Positions 17,362 to 25,844 of a DNA stretch of 64,000 nucleotides are shown piece by piece. The stretch is taken from assembly GCF_041449215.1 (NCBI RefSeq), contig NZ_JBGNFV010000001.1:2455001-2519000 (forward strand), in the 5' to 3' direction. The DNA comes from Roseivirga sp. BDSF3-8 (GTDB taxonomy: Bacteria > Bacteroidota > Bacteroidia > Cytophagales > Cyclobacteriaceae). Each line of letters opens with the position of its first letter. The stretch's first letter is position 1. Under the pieces are notes generated by a model, which searched no databases, had not been told where the DNA came from, and saw only the letters and a program-made list of their open reading frames with translations. Made by a program: the position numbers and the translations under genes.

Positions 17362-20300
17362 CTATTTCAGTAACTGAAGCCAACCTGTGCAGGACTCACC
17401 GTTTGGCAGGAGTATTTCAAAATAATAAACGCCCGCCGCCAGGTCGGCCCCGTTCCAGTCATTACCATAATTTTTGGCTTCATGCATTACTTTGCCCCAT
17501 CGGTTACTAATTACTACATCAACCGGCTCCGGGCTAATGATAGTAAAGGTGTCATTTTTACCATCCTTCGCATCCGGGGTAATTACATTGCCCACCCTGA
17601 ATCTTTCTACATTTATCTTGCGGGTAAAGGTTTGCTCACAGATACCATTACGGGTAGTCAGTGTAACGGTATAGGCGCCTGGCTCATCGTATTCATGTTG
17701 TAAAGAAGCACTATCCGCGGAAGTAGTTCCATCACCGAAGTTCCAGTTTAACTCTTCATATATTTCTCCATCAAAAGAGAAGTCCACCGCCATAATGCCT
17801 TCGCACATTGCCGTTCGCTTCATTTCAAAGCCTGTGTCAGGCTGGGGGGTGACGCTAACCATTACAGAGTCAGTAAAGGTACAGCCATTAGCGTCTACCG
17901 CCGTTAGTACATACATAGTCGTTGAGTCCGGCGAGGCAGTCGGGCTGGCTATAGTGGGATCGGAAAGTCCCTCTTCAGGCATCCAACTGTATATATCTGC
18001 CCCCCCTGCCTGCAGTACCGTCTGGTCACCCTGGCAAATGTTCACATCAGCAGGCATGAAAAACTGGCCTTCAAAAACACTGATCACCTTTTGTGCCCGG
18101 CTGGTAATGGCACAGGTTTGTTCGTCATTGATAAGTAAGGAAACGGTATACTGCCCTGCGTTCGGATAAGTGACAGGGGGTGGGTTCTTACCGTTAAAAG
18201 TTTCTCCATTCCCAAAGTCCCAGATAAAGTTCTTTCCGCCTACACTTAGGTTGATAAAATTGACTGTTAAAGGAGCACAGCCTGTTTGAGGTTCCGCTTC
18301 AAAACGAGCATCCAGCGTAGCCAGGTCAAACTTGAAGGCTGCATTGTTGCAGTTAAAGCTGCTGTTAATCCTGGACCAGGCTCCTGCTGTAGTGGGAAAG
18401 TTGTTAGTACCGCCGCAGCCTGCACACACACTTTGGTATACGATGCCCCGCTTGTCAAATCGACTCGTACCACCGTCTACATGGTCATTTTGCTCCTTTC
18501 CTCCGAAGTATGTAGCGTAGAGAAGCCTGTTTGCCTGCGGGCCTAATACCATCAGATAAAAATCGTTATTATCCGTAGTGGACTGAAAAGCGTCTGAAGT
18601 AAGAGGGAGCTGGTCTATTTCACGTCCGTTCAGAACATAGTTCGATACCCTGTTATTGATACCCGGTCCACCCCAGCCACTGATGAAAATGATATCGCAA
18701 TCATTTACCAAAAAGGCTGTGGGTCTTATATCCGGATTAACGGCTCCTGAAGCATTTATCTGACCTAGCGTAGTAGAAAACAGTGTGCTGTCAAGTGCCG
18801 GTGTCAGTTTGTGAAGAAACTGCCCGGCGTTACTGTTCCTGTAGGTAGTTCCCTGAATGGGGTAATTACCTTTTGTTTGTCCCAGTATAAAAATATTATC
18901 ATCGGCGTCCTGATCCAGAAGATAGGCCTGATCATAAGCTGAAGTTCCTAGGTATGTGCCGCCTAGCTGGGTATTAGTGGCCGGGTCAAAGCGGGCTATC
19001 CACCCATCTATGCTTCCGCCATAAAGGCTATCCATACTGCTTAGCGGTATATCGGAACTGCTTGTCCCTCCGGCAGCGTAGATGTACCCGTTCGCATCCG
19101 TACGGATAGCATAAGCCCCATCATGATTGCTTCCACCAAAAAACGTACCCCATTCCAGGTTAGATAAGTCCGGACTCATCTTTACGATAACCCCGTCATA
19201 AGCCCCCGCATGTGCCTTCATAGGCGTGTAACTCCCAAAAAAATCCGCCGATTCTGTAGAGGTAGCTGCATAAATGAAGTCGTTTTCATCTATGTAGATT
19301 TCCCCCCTGAACTCATCACCATAATTTTTTGACAATGGATTGAAGGAACTCATAAGGCAGTCCAGCCCCTGTCCGCCCAGTAGGGTAGAGCCTAACAGTT
19401 CGCTGCCATCATTAGATAGCTTAGCAATGTACATATCCGCTCCCTGGTCGAAGGTAATACCATCTATCACCTCCAGATTAGGGCCGCCCTCAAAGGTGTT
19501 TTTGTATGCACCAGCTGTTGTAGGAAAATCCGGAGAACCTGTAGCTCCCAGTATGACCAGATTGCCTGCATTATCTACGATCAGGCTATGGGGCGTTTCT
19601 GTATTACTTGCGCCCAGGTAAGTCGCATAATCCAGGCTACTGCCCAGGCTGTCATACTTCAGTATGCCAATATCTATACCGCCATTAAAGGAAATATCAT
19701 AAGCACCGATGGTTGAAGGAAAGCCCGGGTCAAACACGATACCGCCGGAATAAAAGTTACTGTTATCGTCATAAGTGGCAGTGAATCCCCAGTTATCTGC
19801 GTTGGAGCCGCTAAATGTAGAGAATATCAGAATAGGATCTATGACCATAGGTAAATCAGGGTTATAGCCTGAGGGAAAGCTGAAGCCGACCTGATTATCA
19901 CTTATCGTAAATCTGCAGCGGATGAATAGCGTGTCAGTACCTGCCACCTGATAGGCTATTGGCCTGGACTCCACCATTCTGTTCACTGATGTTTCAATGA
20001 TCAACTGCCCGCCCGCCAGCTTGACTGAAGAGGCGCCCCTGTATTTCATTTTGATAATGTTGGGATCGGCTCCGGGGGCTATCAGCAAATCATACTTAAG
20101 ATCCTGGGGTATCTCGCCAGTACCCACGCTATAAAACCTGGCACCAATACCCGGATATATTTCAGAGAGGGCCACACGCTTGTATCCTTTTGCTCCTTTA
20201 CCCCAATGAGTAGGATCATTTCCCTTATAGAAATTGAAATTAGCTTTATGTCCATCTTCTCCATTGTATTCCGACAGTTTGGCGCCTTCAAAGGTCATAT

Positions 20301-20592
20301 CAAAGCTATGCATAGGCACCCTGTCCGGATCAGGTAAGCTACTGGCACTGCGCAGGGCGGGTTCCGGCGGGGTAATGTGGCTGTGAAATGTGGCCACCTT
20401 TTCCTGAGAATAAAACCCGTACGTAATGCCTTTATCGGTAAGGTACATGGCACCCCCCGGCAGTTGAGTACGAAAAGCTACACTTCCAGGCCACTGACCC
20501 TTGTTTTCGATAAAAAGCCCGGGTACCTGGCACTGACAGATAGTGGGAATTAATAATAGAGAGATAATGAAAAAGACGAGACGTAGGGTCAT
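17362..20592 (-). CDS. Large secreted protein with SBBP repeats, PKD domains and type B T9SS (gliding-motility) C-terminal domain
   Basis: A 1076-residue protein. A signal peptide covers about residues 1-22 (ending CQC). A DUF7948-like N-terminal region follows (about 25-260, with IENKGQWPGSV). A long run of beta-propeller-like SBBP repeats (about 270-720) shows repeated GG(S/T)D...I/DA patterns. At least one clear PKD domain (near 770-850, NFIN/WDFGNG) and another near 945-1005 (WNFGDGT) are present. The final 75 residues form the CHU_C/type B sorting domain (VITPDAKDGKND ... GVYYFEI ... GWLQL). It is expected to be exported by T9SS and displayed on the surface, perhaps in adhesion. The insertion sequence ends just after the stop without damaging the domain. 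Confidence 0.85.
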   Translation of the reverse strand: MTLRLVFFIISLLLIPTICQCQVPGLFIENKGQWPGSVAFRTQLPGGAMYLTDKGITYGFYSQEKVATFHSHITPPEPALRSASSLPDPDRVPMHSFDMTFEGAKLSEYNGEDGHKANFNFYKGNDPTHWGKGAKGYKRVALSEIYPGIGARFYSVGTGEIPQDLKYDLLIAPGADPNIIKMKYRGASSVKLAGGQLIIETSVNRMVESRPIAYQVAGTDTLFIRCRFTISDNQVGFSFPSGYNPDLPMVIDPILIFSTFSGSNADNWGFTATYDDNSNFYSGGIVFDPGFPSTIGAYDISFNGGIDIGILKYDSLGSSLDYATYLGASNTETPHSLIVDNAGNLVILGATGSPDFPTTAGAYKNTFEGGPNLEVIDGITFDQGADMYIAKLSNDGSELLGSTLLGGQGLDCLMSSFNPLSKNYGDEFRGEIYIDENDFIYAATSTESADFFGSYTPMKAHAGAYDGVIVKMSPDLSNLEWGTFFGGSNHDGAYAIRTDANGYIYAAGGTSSSDIPLSSMDSLYGGSIDGWIARFDPATNTQLGGTYLGTSAYDQAYLLDQDADDNIFILGQTKGNYPIQGTTYRNSNAGQFLHKLTPALDSTLFSTTLGQINASGAVNPDIRPTAFLVNDCDIIFISGWGGPGINNRVSNYVLNGREIDQLPLTSDAFQSTTDNNDFYLMVLGPQANRLLYATYFGGKEQNDHVDGGTSRFDKRGIVYQSVCAGCGGTNNFPTTAGAWSRINSSFNCNNAAFKFDLATLDARFEAEPQTGCAPLTVNFINLSVGGKNFIWDFGNGETFNGKNPPPVTYPNAGQYTVSLLINDEQTCAITSRAQKVISVFEGQFFMPADVNICQGDQTVLQAGGADIYSWMPEEGLSDPTIASPTASPDSTTMYVLTAVDANGCTFTDSVMVSVTPQPDTGFEMKRTAMCEGIMAVDFSFDGEIYEELNWNFGDGTTSADSASLQHEYDEPGAYTVTLTTRNGICEQTFTRKINVERFRVGNVITPDAKDGKNDTFTIISPEPVDVVISNRWGKVMHEAKNYGNDWNGADLAAGVYYFEILLPNGESCTGWLQLLK

Positions 20593-20664
20593 TTGCTATG
20601 AGGCATTTGTGACAAAGTAGCAAATATGGAGGAGATTTAAAGCAGACTGGTAGGGGGAAAACAC

Positions 20665-20700
20665 AAAAAAGGTTGCCGCTTGATAGCGACAACCTTTTAT
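20665..20700 (-). terminator. Intrinsic terminator ending candidate RNA copy A
   Basis: On the minus strand, AAAGGTTGTCGCT and AGCGGCAACCTTT (one mismatch) pair around a 4-nt loop, followed by a T7 tract. No protein gene lies upstream on that strand before 21,148, so the transcript it ends is non-coding. Confidence 0.8.
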
Positions 20701-20893
20701 TCATCTACTCATTCACTAAACCACGCCGTATGGAATGTATCTTTAAAAAATTACGGAAGCTTGCCTAAGTCCAAAAAGATTTTCGCATTTATTAAAGCGT
20801 ATAGCTTCGTTAAAAAAATATTGCTCTAGGCAGTTTAAAAAATTTAAATGCGAATATGCTGTCAAAAGTGCTTCCGCTTACTCAACCTATTCG
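20665..20893 (-). ncRNA. Candidate structured small RNA, copy A
   Basis: There is no coding frame here, and the minus strand reads as a structured transcript. An outer helix pairs CGGAAGC (complement of 20,870-20,876) with GCUUCCG (20,754-20,760). A nested inner helix pairs UUCGCAUUU (20,846-20,854) with AAAUGCGAA (20,782-20,790), 9 perfect pairs. A possible pseudoknot pairs UGCCUA (20,827-20,832) with UAGGCA (20,762-20,767). Three AUUUUUUAA-type motifs lie between. It ends in a strong terminator (20,665-20,700). A second copy at 39,982-40,171 has the same layout with compensating base changes. Start and end are estimates from the promoter-like box and the terminator. It lies 73 bp ahead of the large T9SS gene on the same strand, so a leader/attenuator role is an alternative. 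Confidence 0.6.
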
Positions 20894-20904
20894 CTCTCTT
20901 TAAT

Positions 20905-20920
20905 ACCAACCCCGTGCCAA
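20905..20920 (-). promoter_or_regulatory. -24/-12-like promoter box of RNA copy A
   Basis: The minus strand reads TTGGCACGGGGTTGGTA. This matches the sigma-54 -24 half (YTGGCACG) fully, but the -12 half has GT instead of GC. The same TGGCACGGG nonamer sits at the equivalent place in copy B. Confidence 0.45.
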
Positions 20921-20972
20921 AAATGAAAAATCGCGTTATAACGCCGTTTGGGAGGATTTTACCTAATTACTG

Positions 20973-20990
20973 TTTATCATTATGATAAAA
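20973..20990 (-). promoter_or_regulatory. Upstream palindrome of RNA copy A
   Basis: Perfect 17 bp palindrome TTTATCAT-T-ATGATAAA, centred about 63 bp upstream of the -24 GG. It resembles an enhancer-binding-protein site. Confidence 0.5.
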
Positions 20991-21017
20991 CCACTGAATA
21001 TCAGAAATTTTCATGTC

Positions 21018-21031
21018 TCATTATGATAAAA
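21018..21031 (-). promoter_or_regulatory. Second copy of the upstream site
   Basis: TCATTATGATAAAA repeats exactly the 14-mer at 20,977-20,990, offset by 41 bp (about four helical turns). This suggests cooperative binding by one regulator. It is also between 117 and 130 bp upstream of the UPF0182 gene on the other strand. Confidence 0.45.
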
Positions 21032-21147
21032 TGGGTGTCAATCTGAGATGGTAGTTAATGATCTATAAGAAAACAGGTACGATGAGAAGTATTATTTCAA
21101 TTTTCTTACCTTTCATTTTTTAAAACCGGTTCACAAAGAATTTTTTT

Positions 21148-24057
21148 ATGTACATCGCGCTGTCAATTGTACTCTATGGTCTGGCTCTTTACTTCTTTTT
21201 CAGAGGGCTGTATGTCAAAAAGAGAAACATGGTGGTTCTCGGTGCCGGGATAGCCATCTTCACAATCCTGTTTTTCCGCTTTTTGGTCTTCTATTCAGAA
21301 TTGCTCTGGTTTGAAAACCTGGGATATGACGATCGCTTCTGGACGCTTGAACTCACCAGGGTCAGCTTTATAGCCGGAGGAGCTATAGGAAGTGCGTTTC
21401 TCATGACTCTGCTTACCTTATATCTCTCGCCCTATAAGCAGCGTATAAGGTATCTCTCCATAGCATTGGCTGCCATAACAGGAGGTTTTTGGGGCCTTAG
21501 CTCATGGGAGAGCTTTCTTTTGTTTACTAACCAGGTCTCTACCAGTCTGCAGGACCCTATTCTTGGCCAGACAGTTGGCTTCTACCTCTTTACGTTACCT
21601 ATTATAAAAAGCCTGCTTACCCTGCTCATATGGTTGTCAGTACTTGCACTTATCGTATCGCTGGCTGGTGCATATCTTCACCCTAACCGAAATGGGGTGC
21701 TCGAATTTTACCAGCCTATGGGTGATGCCCCCACTATGCGCAGGCTATTCTTTCCGGTTTACTTTACCGGGGGTATTCTGCTGGTCGTGCTGGCTATACA
21801 GAAATACATAGACCGGTTTAACCTTATGTATAGTGACTGGGGGGCAGTGGCAGGCCCTGGCTGGACCGATGTGCAAATCAGATTACCTGCCTATTGGGTG
21901 GTTAGCGTACTTACCCTGATGGCAGGCCTATCTTTATTACTTACGCCAGGCAGGCGTATATGGCAGAATATGGCCAGAAAGCTACGCGGCGAAGCACATA
22001 CAAATCACCCTATAGCTTTGATAATGGCAGCTATAAGTGTCGCATTGCTTTGGGTAACAGCCCTTTCCCTTGTACCAGGGGCTTTTCAGTTCCTGAGGGT
22101 GGAACCTAACGAAATCACCCTTGAAAAGCCCTACATCCTACATAATATTGATTTCACCCGCCGGGCCTTTAACCTCCATAATGCTGAGGAACGCGAATTT
22201 ACGGCAGATGGAGATTTTACAGCCTCTACGGTTGAGGATAACCCCGACTTGTTTGAAAATATACGTCTATGGGATTACCGGGCACTGGATGAGGTGTTCA
22301 GACAATTTCAGGAGATACGCCTGTACTACGAGTTCAGGGATGTGGACATTGATCGCTACATGATAGACGGCAAATACCGCCAGGTGATGGTTTCGGCCAG
22401 GGAAATGAACGTAAATAACCTTCCCGATCAGAGTAAAACGTTCGTAAACCAGCGCTTCAAATACACGCATGGGTTCGGAATTACCCTTACGCCTGTGTCC
22501 AATTTTACAAGGGAAGGCCTGCCTGAAATGCTTATTAAGGACATACCTCCCAAATCAGTCTATCCTTCGCTGGAGGTGACAGAGCCACGCATCTACTACG
22601 GTGAGGTAGAATCTAACCCGGTAATTGTAAATAGTAATGAACCTGAATTTGATTACCCCAGCGGTGAAGAAAACATATATAACCGGTACGAAGGAGAGGG
22701 AGGCGTGCCTCTGACTAACTGGTGGAGACGTTTTGTATATGGTTACAGATTTGACGGTACCCGTTTTCTGTTTAGCAGCTATCCTACAGACAGCAGCCGT
22801 ATGATGTACCATCGCCAGGTACGCCAGCGCGTGAAAAAGCTGGCCCCCTTTCTCACATATGATAAAGACCCTTATATCGTATTGTCCGGGGGTAGATTAT
22901 ACTGGATAATCGATGCCTATACTACCAGCAGGCATTACCCTTATTCAGAACCCTATAACGAACGCGAGAGCATTTCTTTCGGTGATAGCGAGCAGGACCG
23001 TCAGAACACGCAAACCACGCAACCCGGCTTTGCCGGAGTAAACTATCTGCGAAACTCAGTAAAGGCAGTAGTGGACGCATACGACGGTTCAGTGCAATTT
23101 TATGTGTTTGATGAGGAAGACCCGCTTATCCGTACCTGGAGTAATGTCTTTGAAGGGCTGTTCAGGCCATCAAGCGAAATGCCGGATGATTTACGCAGCC
23201 ATGTACGCTACCCCCTGGACATGCTACTGGTACAGGGGCTGGTGTATGCCAAGTACCATATGAGCGATCCCACAGTATTTTACAATCAGGAAGATCTTTG
23301 GATCAGAGCTACTGAAAAATATCGTGAAAGCGTACAGGCTGTGGAGCCTTACTATATATTATGGAAGCAGGAAGGTAACCCTGAATTACAATTCAGCCTA
23401 ATATTACCCTTTACCCCTAAAAACCGCCGCGTGTTGATAGGCTGGGTGGCCGGATTATGCGATGGCGATAATTATGGTAAATTTATCAGCTATAATTTTC
23501 CTAAAGATACCCGTGTGCTGGGACCCCAGCAGGTAGAAACCAAAATAGACCAGGACAGTCACTTATCAGGTCAGCTAAGTTTGTGGGACCAGAGGGGCTC
23601 AAATGTGATCAGAGGTAATGTACTTGCCATTCCTATAGGCAACACCCTTATCTATGTAGAGCCAATATACCTGCAGGCTGAAACGGCAGCTTACCCTGAG
23701 CTCAGGCTTGTGGCAGTAATGCATGGTGATGAACTAAGCTACGCCGAATCATTCGGTGAAGCCCTGGAGGGACTCTTTAACCGACGAGCGGAAGATGGCC
23801 GGGGACCATCGCTGCCAGTAAGTGACCGGCCCACCCAGCCGGCTGGAAGCGAAAGTCAGGTGAGGCTTATCGAAGAGGCCAACCGGGCTTTTGAAGAATA
23901 TGTAAGATATACCTCTCAGCGAAGGTACGAAGAAGCTGGACAGGCACTTCAGGAACTGGAGCAGCATCTGAAAAGTCTTAACGGAAATTCAAACGAAAAA
24001 TCCACTGAGAATATAGTAATTGGAGACACAACCGCCGCCTCCGGGAACAATGAGTAA
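21148..24057 (+). CDS. UPF0182 family large membrane protein
   Basis: A 969-residue protein. About seven transmembrane helices lie in residues 1-310, including the YSELLWFENLGYDDRFW segment characteristic of UPF0182. A long extracytoplasmic domain follows (about 320-860), with YRALDEVFRQFQEIR and YYEFRDVDIDRY motifs. A charged coiled-coil-like tail (about 890-969) ends it. The family has no agreed function. It is best known from Actinobacteria, Cyanobacteria and Firmicutes, so its presence here is uncommon in my experience. ATG 21,148 is preceded by a long non-coding stretch containing the divergent small-RNA element. Confidence 0.85.
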   Translation: MYIALSIVLYGLALYFFFRGLYVKKRNMVVLGAGIAIFTILFFRFLVFYSELLWFENLGYDDRFWTLELTRVSFIAGGAIGSAFLMTLLTLYLSPYKQRIRYLSIALAAITGGFWGLSSWESFLLFTNQVSTSLQDPILGQTVGFYLFTLPIIKSLLTLLIWLSVLALIVSLAGAYLHPNRNGVLEFYQPMGDAPTMRRLFFPVYFTGGILLVVLAIQKYIDRFNLMYSDWGAVAGPGWTDVQIRLPAYWVVSVLTLMAGLSLLLTPGRRIWQNMARKLRGEAHTNHPIALIMAAISVALLWVTALSLVPGAFQFLRVEPNEITLEKPYILHNIDFTRRAFNLHNAEEREFTADGDFTASTVEDNPDLFENIRLWDYRALDEVFRQFQEIRLYYEFRDVDIDRYMIDGKYRQVMVSAREMNVNNLPDQSKTFVNQRFKYTHGFGITLTPVSNFTREGLPEMLIKDIPPKSVYPSLEVTEPRIYYGEVESNPVIVNSNEPEFDYPSGEENIYNRYEGEGGVPLTNWWRRFVYGYRFDGTRFLFSSYPTDSSRMMYHRQVRQRVKKLAPFLTYDKDPYIVLSGGRLYWIIDAYTTSRHYPYSEPYNERESISFGDSEQDRQNTQTTQPGFAGVNYLRNSVKAVVDAYDGSVQFYVFDEEDPLIRTWSNVFEGLFRPSSEMPDDLRSHVRYPLDMLLVQGLVYAKYHMSDPTVFYNQEDLWIRATEKYRESVQAVEPYYILWKQEGNPELQFSLILPFTPKNRRVLIGWVAGLCDGDNYGKFISYNFPKDTRVLGPQQVETKIDQDSHLSGQLSLWDQRGSNVIRGNVLAIPIGNTLIYVEPIYLQAETAAYPELRLVAVMHGDELSYAESFGEALEGLFNRRAEDGRGPSLPVSDRPTQPAGSESQVRLIEEANRAFEEYVRYTSQRRYEEAGQALQELEQHLKSLNGNSNEKSTENIVIGDTTAASGNNE

Positions 24058-24142
24058 GAAAATACCTTAATTTAAGAGAACAAAACATAACCAAATCAGG
24101 TATTATTATTGAGGAAATAAATAATTGCCTCACTTGAGTAAA

Positions 24143-24167
24143 TAATTCCTGTAACTTACAGGAATTA
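24143..24167. repeat. 25 bp near-perfect palindrome in intergenic region
   Basis: TAATTCCTGTAA and its reverse complement TTACAGGAATTA flank a single C. There is no T-tract on either side, so it is not a typical terminator. It lies 86 bp after the UPF0182 stop and 112 bp before the PAS kinase ATG. A repressor or activator operator is the simplest reading. Confidence 0.6.
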
Positions 24168-24278
24168 GCGGATACGGCCTTGGCTATTTTTTAAACTATG
24201 GAAAAGGCTTATATTTAGCACTAACTTTTTGAATTATAACTTTTTAGCGATTCCCTGAAATTTTTTCAACATTGCATT

Positions 24279-25796
24279 ATGGGAACCGACCCTACTGAGG
24301 TAGATTGTATGCCATACGCGTCCGAAAGTAAAAATAAGGACAAAACTTCCTACGATTATAGTGCAGGCTTTATCAGAAGTTGTCCCGATATCCTTATGCA
24401 TCTGAATGAGGATTTGAGGGTGCTTTTTGTAAACGAGGCATTTCAATCCACCTTTCATCTTTCTAATAACGACGTTAAGGGCATGGCTTGGGAAGATACC
24501 CCATTTTCCAGGCAGGAAACCGGTGTGGCTGACAGAGCCGAATTACGCAGGCAACTTACGGCCAATGGTGGCAAGTATGACTTTACCTTTAGCTCCACGT
24601 CCACAGACGGGAGTGAATCCTGTCAGTATCATACCAGGCTATATGCAGAAAACGGAAACAGCAACTCCCTAACCTATTGGGTCGTTGGACGCAATATAGG
24701 AGCGGTTGGTAATAAGGCTAAAACCTACGCGGCTAACTATGACCGCCTGGTGAAAAATTATCCTGACCTGGTTTGTCGATACGATAAAGAGCATCGTATA
24801 ATCTATGCTAATGAGGCTTGCCAGAAGTTTTTTGGTATAGACTCAGAGGAACTTGTAGGAAAAAAGAAGGAAGATCTGGGGCTGGTAAGCGAAGAGGGGC
24901 TGGAGTCATGGAATAAAAAGCTTAAGGCAACCTTTAAAGAAGGGGAGACAGATGACATTACCTTTGAGGTCATATTCAACGGGAAATCCAGGCATTTTCA
25001 TTCAGTAATAGTTCCTGAGAAAGGGTCTGCCGGGTCTGTAGAGCATATCCTTGCGATAACCCGAGAGGTCACCGATCTAAAAAACACCGAATCGCAGCTC
25101 AGAAAAGATAATGAAGACCTGCGTTCGCTCAATACCTATCTTGATAACTTCATATATACCATTGCGCACGACCTGCGTGGCCCTGTGGGTAATTTGAAAA
25201 GCCTTCTGTGGCTGTATAAGCTGGAAAGTGATGACAAAGCCCGGCAGGACATCATGAATAAGCTGGAGGATACTTTCGGCAGACTGGATAACCGGCTTAA
25301 CGGGCTCATTGGCCTTATAGAAAGTATGGCAAACCTTGAAAGTAAGATTGCCACCTGCAAGCTTGAAAACATCATTCGCGATATACAGGCAGATCTGGAG
25401 AACCGTCCGGACTTCACCCCCTATACCATTCACAAGCACCTGGATGTAAAAGAGATTAAATACATCGAGGCCTATATGGTGAGCATACTGTCTAACCTGC
25501 TATCCAATATCATGAAATACCGCGAACCCAGCCGTCCGTTAAGGATCAGGGTAAGCACCTACCGTATGGGAGAGTTCGTCATTCTCGAAGTAGAGGATAA
25601 TGGGATAGGAATAGACCTCGAAAATATCGGAAAAGATCTGTTTAAGCCTTTCAGGCGCTTTACTAAGCAAAGCGAAGGCAAAGGCATAGGCCTCCACATC
25701 ATAAAGACCATGGTAGAGAAAAACGGCGGGCGAATTGAGGTGAACAGTACCGTAGGAGAGGGAACTACCTTTCAGCTTTACCTTAAAGAATACTAA
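24279..25796 (+). CDS. PAS-domain sensor histidine kinase, soluble
   Basis: A 505-residue cytoplasmic kinase without a membrane segment. PAS 1 covers about residues 30-130 and PAS 2 about 155-265. A short coiled coil precedes a HisKA-type dimerisation domain with the phospho-accepting His297 in the motif AHDLRGP. The HATPase_c domain has an N box LSNLLSNIMKY near 405, G1 EDNGIGID near 440 and G2 GKGIGLHI near 468. No response regulator lies beside it, so the partner is elsewhere. Signal input is probably intracellular and unknown. Confidence 0.88.
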   Translation: MGTDPTEVDCMPYASESKNKDKTSYDYSAGFIRSCPDILMHLNEDLRVLFVNEAFQSTFHLSNNDVKGMAWEDTPFSRQETGVADRAELRRQLTANGGKYDFTFSSTSTDGSESCQYHTRLYAENGNSNSLTYWVVGRNIGAVGNKAKTYAANYDRLVKNYPDLVCRYDKEHRIIYANEACQKFFGIDSEELVGKKKEDLGLVSEEGLESWNKKLKATFKEGETDDITFEVIFNGKSRHFHSVIVPEKGSAGSVEHILAITREVTDLKNTESQLRKDNEDLRSLNTYLDNFIYTIAHDLRGPVGNLKSLLWLYKLESDDKARQDIMNKLEDTFGRLDNRLNGLIGLIESMANLESKIATCKLENIIRDIQADLENRPDFTPYTIHKHLDVKEIKYIEAYMVSILSNLLSNIMKYREPSRPLRIRVSTYRMGEFVILEVEDNGIGIDLENIGKDLFKPFRRFTKQSEGKGIGLHIIKTMVEKNGGRIEVNSTVGEGTTFQLYLKEY

Positions 25797-25832
25797 CTTA
25801 CTTAGGAATTCGGCTAAAACGGCTAAATTTTT

Positions 25833-25840
25833 TAACTTTG
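25833..25840 (+). promoter_or_regulatory. -7 promoter element nearly touching the start codon
   Basis: TAACTTTG matches TAnnTTTG, only 4 bp before the ATG at 25,845. If it is used, the transcript would start at or within the start codon, giving leaderless translation. Confidence 0.45.
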
Positions 25841-25844
25841 GAAA

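Noticed and set aside
24185-24210. Third copy of the small-RNA element
   Set aside because: Only the single motif ATTTTTTAAAC is present; there is no TGGCAC box, helix or terminator.
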